Shown: positions 20,476 through 30,009 of the stretch, piece by piece | Numbering within the stretch: position 1 is the first letter of the stretch | Layout: each line of letters begins with the position of its first letter | Assembly: GCF_900290115.1 (NCBI RefSeq) | Contig: NZ_LT985750.1 | Location: 290,949-354,948, forward strand | Direction of reading: 5' to 3' | Length of the DNA: 64,000 nucleotides | Source of the DNA: Alistipes sp. Marseille-P5061 | GTDB lineage: Bacteria > Bacteroidota > Bacteroidia > Bacteroidales > Rikenellaceae | The notes under the pieces: model-generated | What the model saw: only the letters and a program-made list of their open reading frames with translations | Told to the model about the DNA's origin: nothing | Database searches by the model: none | Position numbers and translations under genes: made by a program

Positions 20476-21252
20476 ATGATTTACCTAAAGACAGACGAGG
20501 AAATCGAGCTGCTTCGCGAAAACAACATCCTGGTGAGCGAGACGCTGGCGGAGGTGGGTCGCCACATCGCGCCCGGCGTCACCACCAAGGAGTTGGATAA
20601 GATAGCCGAAGATTTTATCCGTTCGCACGGAGCGGTTCCCGCTTTCCTCGGGTACGAGGGCTATCCCGCCTCGTTGTGCATTTCGGTCAACGAGCAGATA
20701 GTTCACGGTATCCCATCCTCGAAATGCGTCCTCAAGGAGGGCGACATCGTTTCGGTCGATTGTGGTACGTTTATGAAGGGGTTTGTTGGTGATTCGGCCT
20801 ATACGTTCGCCGTGGGAGAGATTGCCGAGGAAGTACGGCAGTTGCTCGACGTCACCAAAGAGGCTCTTTATAAAGGTACGGCGCAGGCCAAGGCGGGAAA
20901 TCGCGTAGGCGATATCTCGGCGGCCGTACAGGAGTACGCCGAACATTTTGGTTACGGCGTAGTGCGCGAACTGGAGGGACACGGACTGGGTCGGAAGATG
21001 CACGAGGACCCGGGTGTTCCCAACTACGGAGCACGAGGCAGAGGACCGCTCCTGAAGGAGGGTATGGTCATCTGCATCGAACCCATGATCAACATGGGGA
21101 CCAAGGCGGTGGTTTTCGAACGGGATGGCTGGACGGTAAGGACCAAGGACCGCAAGCCGGCGGCACACTTCGAGTTTGCCGTGGCAATCCGCAAGGATGG
21201 TCCCGATGTCCTGACGGACTTCAGTATCATCGAGAAAACACTAAAAAACTGA
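20476..21252 (+). CDS. map: Methionine aminopeptidase, type I
   Basis: Metalloprotease that removes N-terminal Met from nascent proteins. The pita-bread metal ligands are visible: the Asp pair in SVDCGTFMKGFVGDSAY, His in GHGLGRKMHEDP, Glu in CIEPMINMG and the terminal Glu in HFEFAV. I use the ATG at 20476 (258 residues, MIYLKTDEEIELL), rather than a TTG two codons upstream. It follows secY, the usual spc/alpha arrangement. Confidence 0.97.
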   Translation: MIYLKTDEEIELLRENNILVSETLAEVGRHIAPGVTTKELDKIAEDFIRSHGAVPAFLGYEGYPASLCISVNEQIVHGIPSSKCVLKEGDIVSVDCGTFMKGFVGDSAYTFAVGEIAEEVRQLLDVTKEALYKGTAQAKAGNRVGDISAAVQEYAEHFGYGVVRELEGHGLGRKMHEDPGVPNYGARGRGPLLKEGMVICIEPMINMGTKAVVFERDGWTVRTKDRKPAAHFEFAVAIRKDGPDVLTDFSIIEKTLKN

Positions 21253-21258
21253 GACTCT

Positions 21259-21477
21259 ATGGCAAAGCAAGCTGCTATCGAACGGGACGGTACGATTATC
21301 GAGGCCCTCTCCAACGCGATGTTCCGCGTCGAGCTGGACAACGGCCACATTCTTACCGCACACATCTCGGGTAAAATGCGCATGCATTACATCAAGATTC
21401 TTCCCGGCGATAAGGTAAAAGTGGAGATGACGCCGTACGACCTGACCAAGGGGCGTATCTCCTTCCGTTACAAATAA
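21259..21477 (+). CDS. infA: Translation initiation factor IF-1
   Basis: IF-1 is a single OB-fold that blocks the A site during initiation. The 72-residue sequence is a near-canonical match: [37 protein letters not shown] and [12 protein letters not shown]. Seven bases after map and before rpmJ. Confidence 0.98.
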   Translation: MAKQAAIERDGTIIEALSNAMFRVELDNGHILTAHISGKMRMHYIKILPGDKVKVEMTPYDLTKGRISFRYK

Positions 21478-21496
21478 CAATTGATTGCTTGAAATC

Positions 21497-21613
21497 ATGA
21501 AAGTTAAAGCATCCATCAAGAAGAGAAGCGAGGATTGCAAGATTGTGAAGCGTAAGGGCAAACTTTACGTCATCTGCAAGAAAAATCCCAAGTTTAAAAT
21601 GCGCCAAGGGTAA
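21497..21613 (+). CDS. rpmJ: 50S ribosomal protein L36, zinc ligands incomplete
   Basis: A 38-residue protein ([17 protein letters not shown], ending MRQG) that fits L36 in length, position and sequence. Zinc-binding L36 uses Cys11, Cys14, Cys27 and His33. Here positions 11 and 33 are Ser and Phe, while Cys14 and Cys27 remain. Zinc binding should therefore be weakened or lost, as in C-minus paralogues. It is too small to be caught by length-filtered gene calling. Confidence 0.96.
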   Translation: MKVKASIKKRSEDCKIVKRKGKLYVICKKNPKFKMRQG

Positions 21614-21648
21614 TGTTTAAACGGTTTATTTAAGAAGAAAAGATTTTT

Positions 21649-22029
21649 ATGGCACGTATAGTTGGTGTAGATTTACCAAAAAACAAGCAGGGCGAAATCG
21701 GTCTGACCTATATCTACGGTATCGGTCGCTCGACGGCCCGCAAGATTCTCGACGGCGCAGGAATCAGCTACGACGTCAAAGTACAGGACTGGACCGATGA
21801 GCAGGTAACCGCCATTCGTTCGAAGATTGCCGAGATGGGCATCAAGGTCGAGGGCGAGTGCCGTTCGATGGTTCAGCTCAACATCAAGCGTCTGATGGAT
21901 ATCGGCTGCTACCGCGGCATCCGTCACCGCCTGGGTCTTCCCGTTCGCGGCCAGTCGACCAAGAACAACGCCCGCACCCGCAAGGGCAAGAAGAAGACGG
22001 TCGCAAACAAGAAAAAGGCAACTAAGTAA
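21649..22029 (+). CDS. rpsM: 30S ribosomal protein S13
   Basis: S13 forms the head bridge to the 50S subunit. The 126-residue chain begins [20 protein letters not shown] and has [19 protein letters not shown] near the C-terminus, followed by a Lys-rich end. It starts the rpsM-rpsK-rpsD-rpoA-rplQ alpha order. Confidence 0.98.
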   Translation: MARIVGVDLPKNKQGEIGLTYIYGIGRSTARKILDGAGISYDVKVQDWTDEQVTAIRSKIAEMGIKVEGECRSMVQLNIKRLMDIGCYRGIRHRLGLPVRGQSTKNNARTRKGKKKTVANKKKATK

Positions 22030-22042
22030 TCTTTAGAGAATT

Positions 22043-22432
22043 ATGGCAAAGAAAACTGGAACAGTCAAGAAAAAGGTCGTGAAGGTAGGTGCCGTGGGCA
22101 ACGCTTACGTACACTCGACTTTCAACAACGTCATCATCACGATTACCAACGAGGTGGGTGACGTCATCAGCTGGTCGTCGGCCGGCAAGATGGGCTTCCG
22201 TGGTTCGAAGAAGAATACTCCGTATGCCGCACAGACGTCGGCCGCCGATTGCGCCAAGGTTGCATACGACATGGGTCTGCGCAAGGTGAAGGTCTATGTC
22301 AAGGGCCCGGGTGCAGGTCGCGAGTCGGCCGTACGCACCATCCACGGTGCCGGTATCGAGGTGATGGAGATTATCGACGTCACTCCGCTGCCGCACAACG
22401 GTTGCCGTGCTCCCAACCGTCGCCGCGTATAA
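22043..22432 (+). CDS. rpsK: 30S ribosomal protein S11
   Basis: S11 lines the mRNA exit platform. The 129-residue protein carries [29 protein letters not shown] and the C-terminal [17 protein letters not shown] structured 120-bp spacer follows before rpsD. Confidence 0.98.
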   Translation: MAKKTGTVKKKVVKVGAVGNAYVHSTFNNVIITITNEVGDVISWSSAGKMGFRGSKKNTPYAAQTSAADCAKVAYDMGLRKVKVYVKGPGAGRESAVRTIHGAGIEVMEIIDVTPLPHNGCRAPNRRRV

Positions 22433-22552
22433 TTCCGGTGCCGGCCCTTCGGGCGGCGGGCAGCAATGCTCCTCTGGGAAGGTGTTTGCGGGCCGGCCGT
22501 CGGCCAGGGACGGAGCCAACAACTAATCAACGATATTTAACATAGTAAAACC
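22433..22552 (+). other. Structured rpsK-rpsD spacer
   Basis: GCCGGCCC (22440-22447) can pair with GGGCCGGC (22490-22497), closing a roughly 42-nt loop, and a second GGCCG/CGGCC pairing is possible beside it. The next 55 nt are A-rich up to the rpsD ATG. S4 represses its own operon in several bacteria, so an S4-binding leader is possible; this is inference from position and structure only. Confidence 0.4.
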
Positions 22553-23161
22553 ATGGGAAGATATATAGGACCAAAATCTAAAATCGCCAGAAAGTTCGGA
22601 GAAGCTATTTACGGTGCGGACAGAGTGCTCGAAAAGCGCAACTATCCTCCCGGACAGCATGGCCTGGCGCGCAAGCGCAAGAAGATTTCCGAGTACGGTA
22701 CGCAGCTGAGCGAGAAGCAGAAGGCCAAGTATACCTACGGCCTGCTGGAGAAGCAGTTCTCGCGCACGTACGAGCAGGCTGCCCGTATGGGCGGCATCAC
22801 GGGTGAGAACCTGCTGAAGCTGCTCGAGTGCCGTCTGGACAACGTTGTTTACCGCTTGGGTATCGCTCCGACGCGCGCAGCTGCCCGTCAGCTCGTATCG
22901 CACTGCCACATCTGCGTGAACGGAAGCGTAGTGAACGTACCGTCGTATTCGCTCCGCGTGGGCGACATCGTCTCCGTTCGCGAGAAGTCGAAGAGCCTCG
23001 AAGTCATCACGGCATCCCTCGCCGGCGGTTCGAAGAGCCGCTACGCCTGGCTGGAGTGGGACAACGCCACCATGAGCGGCAAGTTCCTCCAGACCCCGGA
23101 GCGCGAGGAGATTCCCGAGAACATCAAGGAGCAGCTCATCGTCGAACTCTACTCGAAGTAG
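22553..23161 (+). CDS. rpsD: 30S ribosomal protein S4
   Basis: S4 starts 16S 5'-domain assembly and acts in decoding accuracy. The 202-residue form lacks the N-terminal Cys4 zinc knuckle. The S4 RNA-binding domain is visible as [20 protein letters not shown] through [18 protein letters not shown]. It lies between rpsK and rpoA. Confidence 0.98.
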   Translation: MGRYIGPKSKIARKFGEAIYGADRVLEKRNYPPGQHGLARKRKKISEYGTQLSEKQKAKYTYGLLEKQFSRTYEQAARMGGITGENLLKLLECRLDNVVYRLGIAPTRAAARQLVSHCHICVNGSVVNVPSYSLRVGDIVSVREKSKSLEVITASLAGGSKSRYAWLEWDNATMSGKFLQTPEREEIPENIKEQLIVELYSK

Positions 23162-23184
23162 TAATTTAACAGCAATTCAATATT

Positions 23185-24177
23185 ATGGCAATTTTAGCAT
23201 TCCAGAAACCTGAGAAGGTTATTATGCTCGAATCCACTCCGTCGTTCGGGAAGTTCGAATTCCGACCGCTGGAGCCCGGATTCGGTATGACTGTCGGTAA
23301 CGCTTTGCGTCGTATTCTGCTCTCTTCGCTGGAGGGATATGCAATCACGACTGTCAAGGTCGCCGGTGTCGACCACGAGTTTGCCGCCATCCCCGGTGTG
23401 ATGGAGGGTATGATTGACATTATCCTCAATCTGAAGCAGGTTCGTTTTATCCGCACAGTCGATAATCAGGATGCCGAGAAGGTGTCTATTAACGTTGCGG
23501 GTGTGACGGAGCTGACTGCCGGATATATCTCGAATTACTTGTCGTTCTTCAAGGTGCTGAACCCCGACCTGGTGATTTGCCACCTGGCTCCGGGTACGAA
23601 GATGCAGATGACGCTCACGATTGGCAAGGGGCGCGGCTATGTTCCCTCGGAGGAGAACATGCCGGCCGACTGCGAATTCGGGACGCTGCCCATCGACTCG
23701 ATTTTCACGCCCATCAAGAACGTGAAATACTCTGTGGAGAACTACCGTGTCGAGCAGAAGACCGACTACGAGAAGCTCAACATAGAGATTACTACCGACG
23801 GGTCGATTCATCCCAAGGAGGCGCTCAAGGAGGCCGCGAAAATCCTCATCCAGCACTTCATGCTCTTCTCCGACGAGAAGATTACGGTGAACATGGAGGA
23901 TACGAACGGCGCCGAGGAGTTCGACGAGGATGTGCTTCACATGCGCCAACTGCTGAAGACGAAGCTTTCGGACCAGGACCTGAGCGTACGTGCGCTCAAC
24001 TGCCTGAAAGCCGCCGATGTGGACACCGTAGGCGACCTGGTGAAGCTCAACCGCAACGACCTGCTGAAGTTCCGCAACTTCGGCAAGAAGTCGCTGACGG
24101 AGCTCGATGAATTGCTGGCCTCGCTCAACCTTAAGTTCGGTATGGACGTATCTATCTACAAACTTGACAAAGACTAA
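23185..24177 (+). CDS. rpoA: RNA polymerase alpha subunit
   Basis: Scaffold subunit of RNA polymerase, 330 residues. The N-terminal dimerisation domain has [21 protein letters not shown]. The C-terminal domain with two helix-hairpin-helix turns is visible in [20 protein letters not shown] and [12 protein letters not shown]. It lies 23 bp after rpsD and two bases before rplQ. Confidence 0.98.
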   Translation: MAILAFQKPEKVIMLESTPSFGKFEFRPLEPGFGMTVGNALRRILLSSLEGYAITTVKVAGVDHEFAAIPGVMEGMIDIILNLKQVRFIRTVDNQDAEKVSINVAGVTELTAGYISNYLSFFKVLNPDLVICHLAPGTKMQMTLTIGKGRGYVPSEENMPADCEFGTLPIDSIFTPIKNVKYSVENYRVEQKTDYEKLNIEITTDGSIHPKEALKEAAKILIQHFMLFSDEKITVNMEDTNGAEEFDEDVLHMRQLLKTKLSDQDLSVRALNCLKAADVDTVGDLVKLNRNDLLKFRNFGKKSLTELDELLASLNLKFGMDVSIYKLDKD

Positions 24178-24179
24178 AC

Positions 24180-24746
24180 ATGAGACACAATAAGAATTTC
24201 AACCATCTCGGCCGTCAGGCGGGTCACCGCAAGGCGCTGCTGTCGAACATGGCTTCGTCGCTTATCCTGCACAAGCGCATCGAGACTACGGTTGCGAAGG
24301 CACGGGCCCTGCGTCAGTTCGTGGAGCCGCTCGTAACGAAGTCGAAAGAGGACACCACGCACTCGCGCCGTGTCGTATTCTCCTACCTCAAGCAGAAGGA
24401 GGCCGTAACGGAGCTCTTCCGTACCATCGCGCCGAAGATTGCCGAGCGTCCGGGCGGTTATACGCGTATTCTGAAGACGGGCTTCCGTCTGGGCGATGCT
24501 GCCGACATGTGCATCATCGAGTTCGTTGACTTCAACGAGCCCTACACGCTGGGTGTTAAGCCGGCCGCTACGGAGGCGAAGCCCAAGACGCGTCGTTCGC
24601 GTTCGAAGAAGACGACCGACGCCGTGGAGGATGCTACGGTCGTAGAGAGCAAGAAGACGGCTGCGCCGAAGGCCCCGAAGGCTGCATCGGCCAAGACCGC
24701 CGCTCCGAAGGCTGCCAAGAAGACCAACGTAGGCAAGAAGATGTAA
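24180..24746 (+). CDS. rplQ: 50S ribosomal protein L17 with Ala/Lys tail
   Basis: L17 lies near the tunnel exit. The first 120 residues are conserved: [20 protein letters not shown] and [20 protein letters not shown]. The remaining ~65 residues are a basic Ala/Lys/Pro-rich tail (for example [19 protein letters not shown]) with no domain. The tail makes the protein about 60 residues longer than E. coli L17. Last gene of the block, followed by a strong terminator. Confidence 0.97.
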   Translation: MRHNKNFNHLGRQAGHRKALLSNMASSLILHKRIETTVAKARALRQFVEPLVTKSKEDTTHSRRVVFSYLKQKEAVTELFRTIAPKIAERPGGYTRILKTGFRLGDAADMCIIEFVDFNEPYTLGVKPAATEAKPKTRRSRSKKTTDAVEDATVVESKKTAAPKAPKAASAKTAAPKAAKKTNVGKKM

Positions 24747-24796
24747 TCGCGCACGGGCGGACCCCGACCGGGGTCCGGAACCCGTCAGCCGAAGAG

Positions 24797-24839
24797 TTCC
24801 CGGGAGGGGTCGCCGAGCGACACTCCCGGGAATTTTTTT
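24797..24839 (+). terminator. Intrinsic terminator of the ribosomal block
   Basis: TTCCCGGGAG (24797-24806) pairs with CTCCCGGGAA (24823-24832), followed by seven T residues. A smaller 8-bp hairpin, CGGACCCC/GGGGTCCG, precedes it. Confidence 0.9.
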
Positions 24840-25156
24840 GTGCGCAGCTGGGGCTTTTCGGTTGTCGCGTTGTTTTCTTCGGGGACTTGTGGCGTTGTGG
24901 AGGATGCTTTTCGGCGTGGTGCGCTCCCTTCGGGTTCTTGTTGTCCTCTTCTGTTTTTGTGCCGTGGTTGGTGTGTTTCGGCGCGTTGCGTCACGCTGTT
25001 GCCGATTTTTTCCTTATATTTATAGGACGAAGCGTTACTCGGACCATGCGCACCTTCGGCCGCATGCGGTTGGGGGAGTCGTACAGATTTCAATCCTTTG
25101 AAACCGCGATGAGGAGCGCAATGAAGACGATGAAGACGATGATAGGAATGACGACG
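24840..25156. other. Spacer before the DUF6624-type gene
   Basis: About 317 bp. The first 170 bp are G/T-rich without a recognisable signal. A near-promoter TATATTTA lies at 25015-25022. The end is rich in ATGAAGACG-type near-repeats (25109-25160), offering several in-frame ATGs before the chosen start. No separate gene is supported. Confidence 0.5.
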
Positions 25157-25807
25157 ATGAAACGATGGCTGCTCGGCCTCGGCGCCCTGTGCGGCCTTCA
25201 GACACTCTCGGCTCAGAACCTCGATTCGCTGCTGCGGACGGTTCACGACCGGGACCAGGCGGTGCGCCTCGAGGTTCTTCGCCTCTCGCAGCAGGAGCCG
25301 CAGCAGGTCGACTCGCTGCTTGCGGCCTGCGCACGCATGGAGGAGGTTGATGCCCGCAACCGGCAGATTGTCTCCTCGCTGCTCGAGAATGGGTGGCCCG
25401 AGGGACTCTCCGACGAGGCGAACGAGACCATTTGGCTGGTGATTGACCACGCCGACCTGGCGATGCAGCGACGCTTCATGCCGCTCGTCGAGGAGCAGAT
25501 GCGGGCCGGCCGCATCTCCGGAGCGAGCTACGCCACGCTGCTCGACCGGATGCTCATGCGTGAGGGACGCCCCCAGCGCTATGGCACGCAGACGCACGCC
25601 TCGACGCTCCTGGTCGACGGAGCGCCGCAGCGCGTCGAGCGCATCTGCCGCCTCTGGCCCGTCGAGTCGCCCGAGCGGCTCGATTCGCTGCGTGAGGCGG
25701 TGGGACTCGAACCCATCGACGACTACCTCCGTGCCGTGGGGGAGAGCTATGGCGCCCCCTGCACCTGGGACCCGACGCTCGGGGTCGAGGCCTTCTCCGA
25801 GGAGTAG
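25157..25807 (+). CDS. Secreted DUF6624-like protein
   Basis: The 216-residue product starts with a signal peptide (MKRWLLGLGALCGLQTLSAQ). The body resembles the uncharacterised DUF6624 family, with WLVIDHADLAMQRRFMPLVE and LLDRMLMREGRPQRYGTQ. No catalytic residues can be named. Several in-frame ATGs lie upstream; I chose the one that places the signal peptide at the N-terminus. It is monocistronic, after the ribosomal terminator. Confidence 0.7.
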   Translation: MKRWLLGLGALCGLQTLSAQNLDSLLRTVHDRDQAVRLEVLRLSQQEPQQVDSLLAACARMEEVDARNRQIVSSLLENGWPEGLSDEANETIWLVIDHADLAMQRRFMPLVEEQMRAGRISGASYATLLDRMLMREGRPQRYGTQTHASTLLVDGAPQRVERICRLWPVESPERLDSLREAVGLEPIDDYLRAVGESYGAPCTWDPTLGVEAFSEE

Positions 25808-26086
25808 CAATTGAATTGCCGGACATCGGGTAGACCGGCCGGCGGCAGTAGGTAAGCGGGTCGTCGAAGTTGTGGCGAAGGATTGACGACCGAAGAGAAA
25901 GCCGTGTCGTAGGTGCGGTGATAGGCCGGCAACAGTGGGGGAGGTGCGTCGGAAGGGGTGGCGGAAAAAATTTTTTGCAAAAAATCGCCCCTCGGCAGCC
26001 GATGTTAGATTCTTTTCAGATTTGAGCGCGAACTTTGTATCGTAAAAGAAAACAGAACACGTTAAAACTTAAAAAACCGTATGACC

Positions 26087-26527
26087 ATGAAAAAGTATTT
26101 TGCAGCAGCAGCCCTTCTCTTTGCAGGTATCACCGCTTCGTTCGCCGACGGCCGCGAGCGCCCCATCACCCTCGAGCAGCTTCCCGCCGCCGCGCAGGAG
26201 TTCCTCTCCGCCAACTTCAAGAACCTGACCCTCGCCTTCGCCATCGAGGACCCGCAGTTCATCGGTTCGGAGTATGAGGTGACCTACACCGACCGTACGG
26301 AGGTCGACTTCGACAACGACGGTGCCTGGACCTCGGTCGAGTGCCGTTATGCGGCGGTTCCCGAGGCGATTGTGCCGGCCCAGATTCGCGACTACGTTGC
26401 CAAGAGCTTCGCAGGGCAGACCATCCGCAAAATCGAGCGCAACAAGTACACCTGGGAGGCCGAGCTGATGAACGGTCTGGAAATCAAGTTCGACAAGAAC
26501 TTCCAGGTGATTGACATCGACGACTGA
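26087..26527 (+). CDS. Secreted PepSY-like protein
   Basis: A 146-residue protein with a clear signal peptide (MKKYFAAAALLFAGITASFA). The body fits the PepSY-like fold of Bacteroidetes: PITLEQLPAAAQEFLSANF, then paired beta strands YEVTYTDRTEVDFDNDGAWT and YTWEAELMNGLEIKFDKNF. Members are periplasmic and of unknown function. The ATG two codons upstream (26081) is possible. The DNA around 26030-26038 (GAACTTTG) is a one-mismatch -7 box. Confidence 0.8.
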   Translation: MKKYFAAAALLFAGITASFADGRERPITLEQLPAAAQEFLSANFKNLTLAFAIEDPQFIGSEYEVTYTDRTEVDFDNDGAWTSVECRYAAVPEAIVPAQIRDYVAKSFAGQTIRKIERNKYTWEAELMNGLEIKFDKNFQVIDIDD

Positions 26528-26549
26528 TGCCGGCTTCCATCGGCAGCAT

Positions 26550-26580
26550 GCGGCGAGGCTTCGGCCCCGCCGCTTTTTTT
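26550..26580 (+). terminator. Intrinsic terminator after the PepSY-like gene
   Basis: GCGGCG (26550-26555) and GGC (26557-26559) pair with GCC and CGCCGC (26564-26573) with one mismatch and a TTCG loop, followed by seven Ts. Confidence 0.85.
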
Positions 26581-26641
26581 GCCTGGAGGTGGGGGAGGAA
26601 CACTGGCCGCCGGACCTGTGCAGTGGCCTCTCCGCGACGCA

Positions 26642-26684
26642 ACGACAAAGCCCGTGCTGCATTGTGCAGCACGGGCTTTGTCGT
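26642..26684. terminator. 20-bp perfect hairpin between convergent genes
   Basis: ACGACAAAGCCCGTGCTGCA (26642-26661) is perfectly complementary to 26665-26684 around a three-base loop. It lies between the PepSY-like gene and tpiA, which converge. The A/T-rich stem ends make it usable in both directions. Confidence 0.85.
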
Positions 26685-26738
26685 GGATGCGGTCCACGCC
26701 CCGACGGGGGCGCCGGCCGCTGTTTCCGGAGTCCGGGA

Positions 26739-27497
26739 CTACTTGGCAAATCCCTTGCCAATGGCCAGGAAGTCGGCAGCCTTGAGGGCGGCGCCGCCAA
26801 TCAGACCACCGTCGACATCCTCCTTGGCGAAGATTTCGGCAGCGTTGGCCGGCTTGCACGAACCTCCGTAGAGAATCGGGCACTCGGCAGCAGCTGCGCC
26901 GAACTTCTCGGCCAGCACCTTGCGGATGTAGGCGTGAATCTCCTGAGCCTGCTCGGCCGTGGCGGTCTTGCCCGTACCGATGGCCCATACGGGCTCGTAG
27001 GCGATGACCAGGTTCTTGAACTGCTCCTCCGTGAGGTTGTAGACCACCTCCTCAATCTGAGCCTTCACCACGTCGAAGTGCTTGCCGGCCTCGCGCTCCT
27101 CGAGGTTCTCACCCACGCAGTAAATCGGCGTGAGGTTGTTGGCATAGGCCTGCTCCATCTTCTTGTTGAGCGTAGCGGAGGTCTCGCCGTAATACTGGCG
27201 GCGCTCCGAGTGGCCCAGAATGACATACTTGCAGCCCAGGGCGGCAAGCATCGATGCAGCAACCTCGCCCGTGTAGGCACCCTTGGCCTCGGCGGCGCAG
27301 TTCTGGGCGCCCAGCGCGATGTCCGAACCCTTCAGGGCCTCGGCCACCATCGACAGATGGGTGAACGGCGGGCAGACGATGAAGTTCACGCACGAGCATA
27401 CCTCGCCGCGTCCTGCTACGACGCCCTTTGCCAGTTCGACTCCTTCGGCGGGAAGCGTATTCATCTTCCAGTTGCCGGCTACGATTTTCTTTCTCAT
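26739..27497 (-). CDS. tpiA: Triose-phosphate isomerase
   Basis: Glycolytic enzyme interconverting dihydroxyacetone phosphate and glyceraldehyde 3-phosphate. From the ATG at 27497 the product is 252 residues, with the catalytic Lys in GNWKMN, His in [13 protein letters not shown] and Glu in [19 protein letters not shown]. The frame stays open upstream through a predicted membrane protein to 27872 with no stop, so a longer 377-residue product is possible. The internal ATG has the A-rich leader typical of this genome (AAAAACAAACCGAAC). Confidence 0.95.
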   Translation of the reverse strand: MRKKIVAGNWKMNTLPAEGVELAKGVVAGRGEVCSCVNFIVCPPFTHLSMVAEALKGSDIALGAQNCAAEAKGAYTGEVAASMLAALGCKYVILGHSERRQYYGETSATLNKKMEQAYANNLTPIYCVGENLEEREAGKHFDVVKAQIEEVVYNLTEEQFKNLVIAYEPVWAIGTGKTATAEQAQEIHAYIRKVLAEKFGAAAAECPILYGGSCKPANAAEIFAKEDVDGGLIGGAALKAADFLAIGKGFAK

Positions 27498-27872
27498 GTT
27501 CGGTTTGTTTTTATAGATGATGTTGTATGCAATTGCCGTTATCAGCCCCGCAAGCAGGATGGCGCTGCAGATGCGGTCGAACCGCACCCAGAGGGTCGCC
27601 TGCTCCGGCGCCGTGTGGAGCACCCATGCGGCGGCACACCCTGCGGCCGCATAGCTCCAGAAGACCAGCCAGCCGCGCTGCCGCATCGTGAGCCTGTGCC
27701 ACGCCCGGAGCGCGAGCCAGAGCCAGCATCCGGCGGCCAGCAGCAGCCACACCGCGCGGCCGAACCATGCCGGCAGCACCCCTCCGATGGAGAGGCCGCC
27801 CGCCACGATGACGGCGATGATGACCGCGTCGGCGATTCTCCGCTTCCGATGCTCTGTTTCCTGTTCGCTCAT
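27498..27872 (-). CDS. Membrane-protein frame fused in phase to tpiA
   Basis: From the ATG at 27872 ([17 protein letters not shown]) about 125 codons encode four hydrophobic segments: [53 protein letters not shown] and [19 protein letters not shown]. The frame then runs directly into tpiA, joined by YKNKPN, with no stop codon. Composition and helix pattern look like a real protein, not chance. Either a membrane-TpiA fusion is made, or a formerly separate gene has lost its stop, and TpiA is also made from its own ATG. No family was recognised. Confidence 0.6.
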
Positions 27873-28098
27873 GCTTCCGAAATGCTGCATTGCGGGGCGT
27901 TGCGGGGACAATGACTCCCGGGGCCATGTTACCCCGCTAATCCTCGTGCCCTGTGACCCCGGAGACTTCCGCGACCCTTGCGACCCTCATGGCCTTCCGG
28001 GCTCTCGGCTCCTCCGTGGCCCTTGTGGCTCCCGGCTCCTCCTCAGTGCCTCCTCAGTGCCCCCCCGTGGGGCCCCGCGGCCCGAGGTGCCCGGCCCG

Positions 28099-29823
28099 TT
28101 ATTCGGCCGCGCACCACGCCTTGACCTCCTCCATCGTGGGGGCCTTCAGCCCGAGCTTGTTTTTCTTATTGTATCCGCAGAGGTCGTTGAAGAACTTGCC
28201 CGGTGCGAGCTTGCGCAGCGACTCTACGGTGATGTAGCCCATCTTCTGGATGACGGGAACCCACTCCTCGGGAACGCCGATGGCGGTGTAGGCCTCCGCG
28301 GGGTCGGCCACGACCTTCTTCTCGGGACGCATCTGCGGGAAGAAGAGCACATCCTGAATCGACGTCTGGCCCGTCATGAACATCACCAGACGGTCGATGC
28401 CCATGCCCATGCCCGAGCAGGTCGGCATGCCGTACTCCAGTGCGCGGACGAAGTCCATGTCGATGAACATCGCCTCGTCGTCACCCTTCTCCGAGAGGCG
28501 CAGCTGCTCCTGGAAGCGCTCCAGCTGGTCAATCGGGTCGTTCAGCTCGGAGTAGGCGTTGCAGAGCTCCTTGCCGTTGACGAAGAGCTCGAAACGCTCC
28601 GTGAGCTCCCGGTTGTCGCGGTGGCGCTTGCACAGCGGCGACATCTCGATGGGGTAGTCGCAGACGAAGGTGGGCTGGATGAGCTCCCCTTCGCAGTACT
28701 GCCCGAAGATGGCGTCGATGAGCTTGCCCTTGCCCATCGTCTCGTCGGTCTCGACACCCAGACGGCTGCATGCCTCGCGCAGCTGCTCCTCGCTCTGGCC
28801 CGTGATGTCGTAGCCCGTCTTTTCGCGGATGGCGTCGGTCATCGTCAGGCGGCGGAAGGGGGCCTTGAAGGAGATTTGTCGGCCGTCGATGGTCAGCTCC
28901 GTGGTGCCGTTCACAGCGGTCGAAATCCGCTCGAGCATCTGCTCGGTGAACTCCATCATCCAGCGGTAGTCCTTGTAGGCCACGTAGATTTCCATGCAGG
29001 TGAACTCGGGGTTGTGCGTGCGGTCCATGCCCTCGTTGCGGAAGTTCTTGCCCAGCTCGTAGACGCCGTCGAAGCCGCCGACGATGAGCCGCTTGAGGTA
29101 GAGCTCCGTGGCGATGCGCAGGTAGAGGTCTATGTCGAGCGAGTTGTGGTGTGTGATAAAGGGACGCGCCGCCGCACCGCCCGGAATGGGCTGCAGAATG
29201 GGCGTCTCGACCTCGAGGTAGCCTCGCTCGTTGAAGAACTCGCGCATCGTCGTGATGATTTTGGCACGCTTGACGAAGACCTCCTTGACCTGCGGATTGA
29301 CAATCAGGTCGAGGTAGCGCTGGCGGTAGCGAATTTCGGGGTCGGTGAGGGCGTCGAAAGTCTTGCCGTCCTTCTCCTTGACGACGGGCAGCGGACGAAT
29401 CGACTTGGAGAGCAGGGTGAACTTGCGGCAGTGCACCGAGAGCTCGCCCGTCTTGGTATGGAAGGCGAAGCCCTCCACGCCGACGAAGTCGCCGATGTCG
29501 AGCAGCTTCTTGAATACGATGTTGTAGAGCGTCGGGTCGCCTTCGGGGCAGATGTCGTCGCGGCGGATGTAGACCTGGATGCGGCCCGTGTGGTCCTGCA
29601 GTTCGAAGAACGACGCGCTGCCCATGATGCGGCGCGACATGATGCGGCCCGCGATGCGGATATCCTGGAAGTTGCCCTTCGCTTCGTCGTAGTTCTCGGC
29701 GATTTCACGCGCGGTGGCCGTCACCTCGTAACGGGCGGCGGGGTAGGGGTCGATGCCCAATTCGCGCAGCGCCTTGAGCGACTGTCTGCGAAGCAGTTCC
29801 TGTTCACTGAGTTCGATGCTCAT
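28099..29823 (-). CDS. lysS: Lysine-tRNA ligase, class II
   Basis: Charges tRNA-Lys. The 574-residue protein has an N-terminal OB-fold (about 55-145), motif 2 in FRNEGMDRTHNPEFTCMEIY, and motif 3 in GMGMGIDRLVMFMTG. It is about 70 residues longer than E. coli LysS through a C-terminal extension after the catalytic core (VESLRKLAPGKFFNDLCGYN). A -7 box lies at 29856-29863. Downstream DNA to tpiA is GC-rich, with degenerate GGCTCCTCC units. Confidence 0.97.
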   Translation of the reverse strand: MSIELSEQELLRRQSLKALRELGIDPYPAARYEVTATAREIAENYDEAKGNFQDIRIAGRIMSRRIMGSASFFELQDHTGRIQVYIRRDDICPEGDPTLYNIVFKKLLDIGDFVGVEGFAFHTKTGELSVHCRKFTLLSKSIRPLPVVKEKDGKTFDALTDPEIRYRQRYLDLIVNPQVKEVFVKRAKIITTMREFFNERGYLEVETPILQPIPGGAAARPFITHHNSLDIDLYLRIATELYLKRLIVGGFDGVYELGKNFRNEGMDRTHNPEFTCMEIYVAYKDYRWMMEFTEQMLERISTAVNGTTELTIDGRQISFKAPFRRLTMTDAIREKTGYDITGQSEEQLREACSRLGVETDETMGKGKLIDAIFGQYCEGELIQPTFVCDYPIEMSPLCKRHRDNRELTERFELFVNGKELCNAYSELNDPIDQLERFQEQLRLSEKGDDEAMFIDMDFVRALEYGMPTCSGMGMGIDRLVMFMTGQTSIQDVLFFPQMRPEKKVVADPAEAYTAIGVPEEWVPVIQKMGYITVESLRKLAPGKFFNDLCGYNKKNKLGLKAPTMEEVKAWCAAE

Positions 29824-29855
29824 ATTATCTCCTGTTTGATTTGTTTTCCGGAGGG

Positions 29856-29863
29856 CAAAATTA
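29856..29863 (-). promoter_or_regulatory. -7 box for lysS
   Basis: The minus strand reads TAATTTTG, matching TAnnTTTG, 33 bp ahead of the lysS ATG. Confidence 0.55.
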
Positions 29864-30009
29864 CAAAAAAAAGTCGAGATTTCGGGTGCGGCCCCTTTTT
29901 TTCGACCCTCCTCCGACGCAGCAACCCCCGGGCCAGTGGCTCCGGGGGTCGTTCATGCGTGCGGGTTGCCCGGCGCGGCGGCCGCTGCCGTCACGCTGCC
30001 GGGCGTGCG

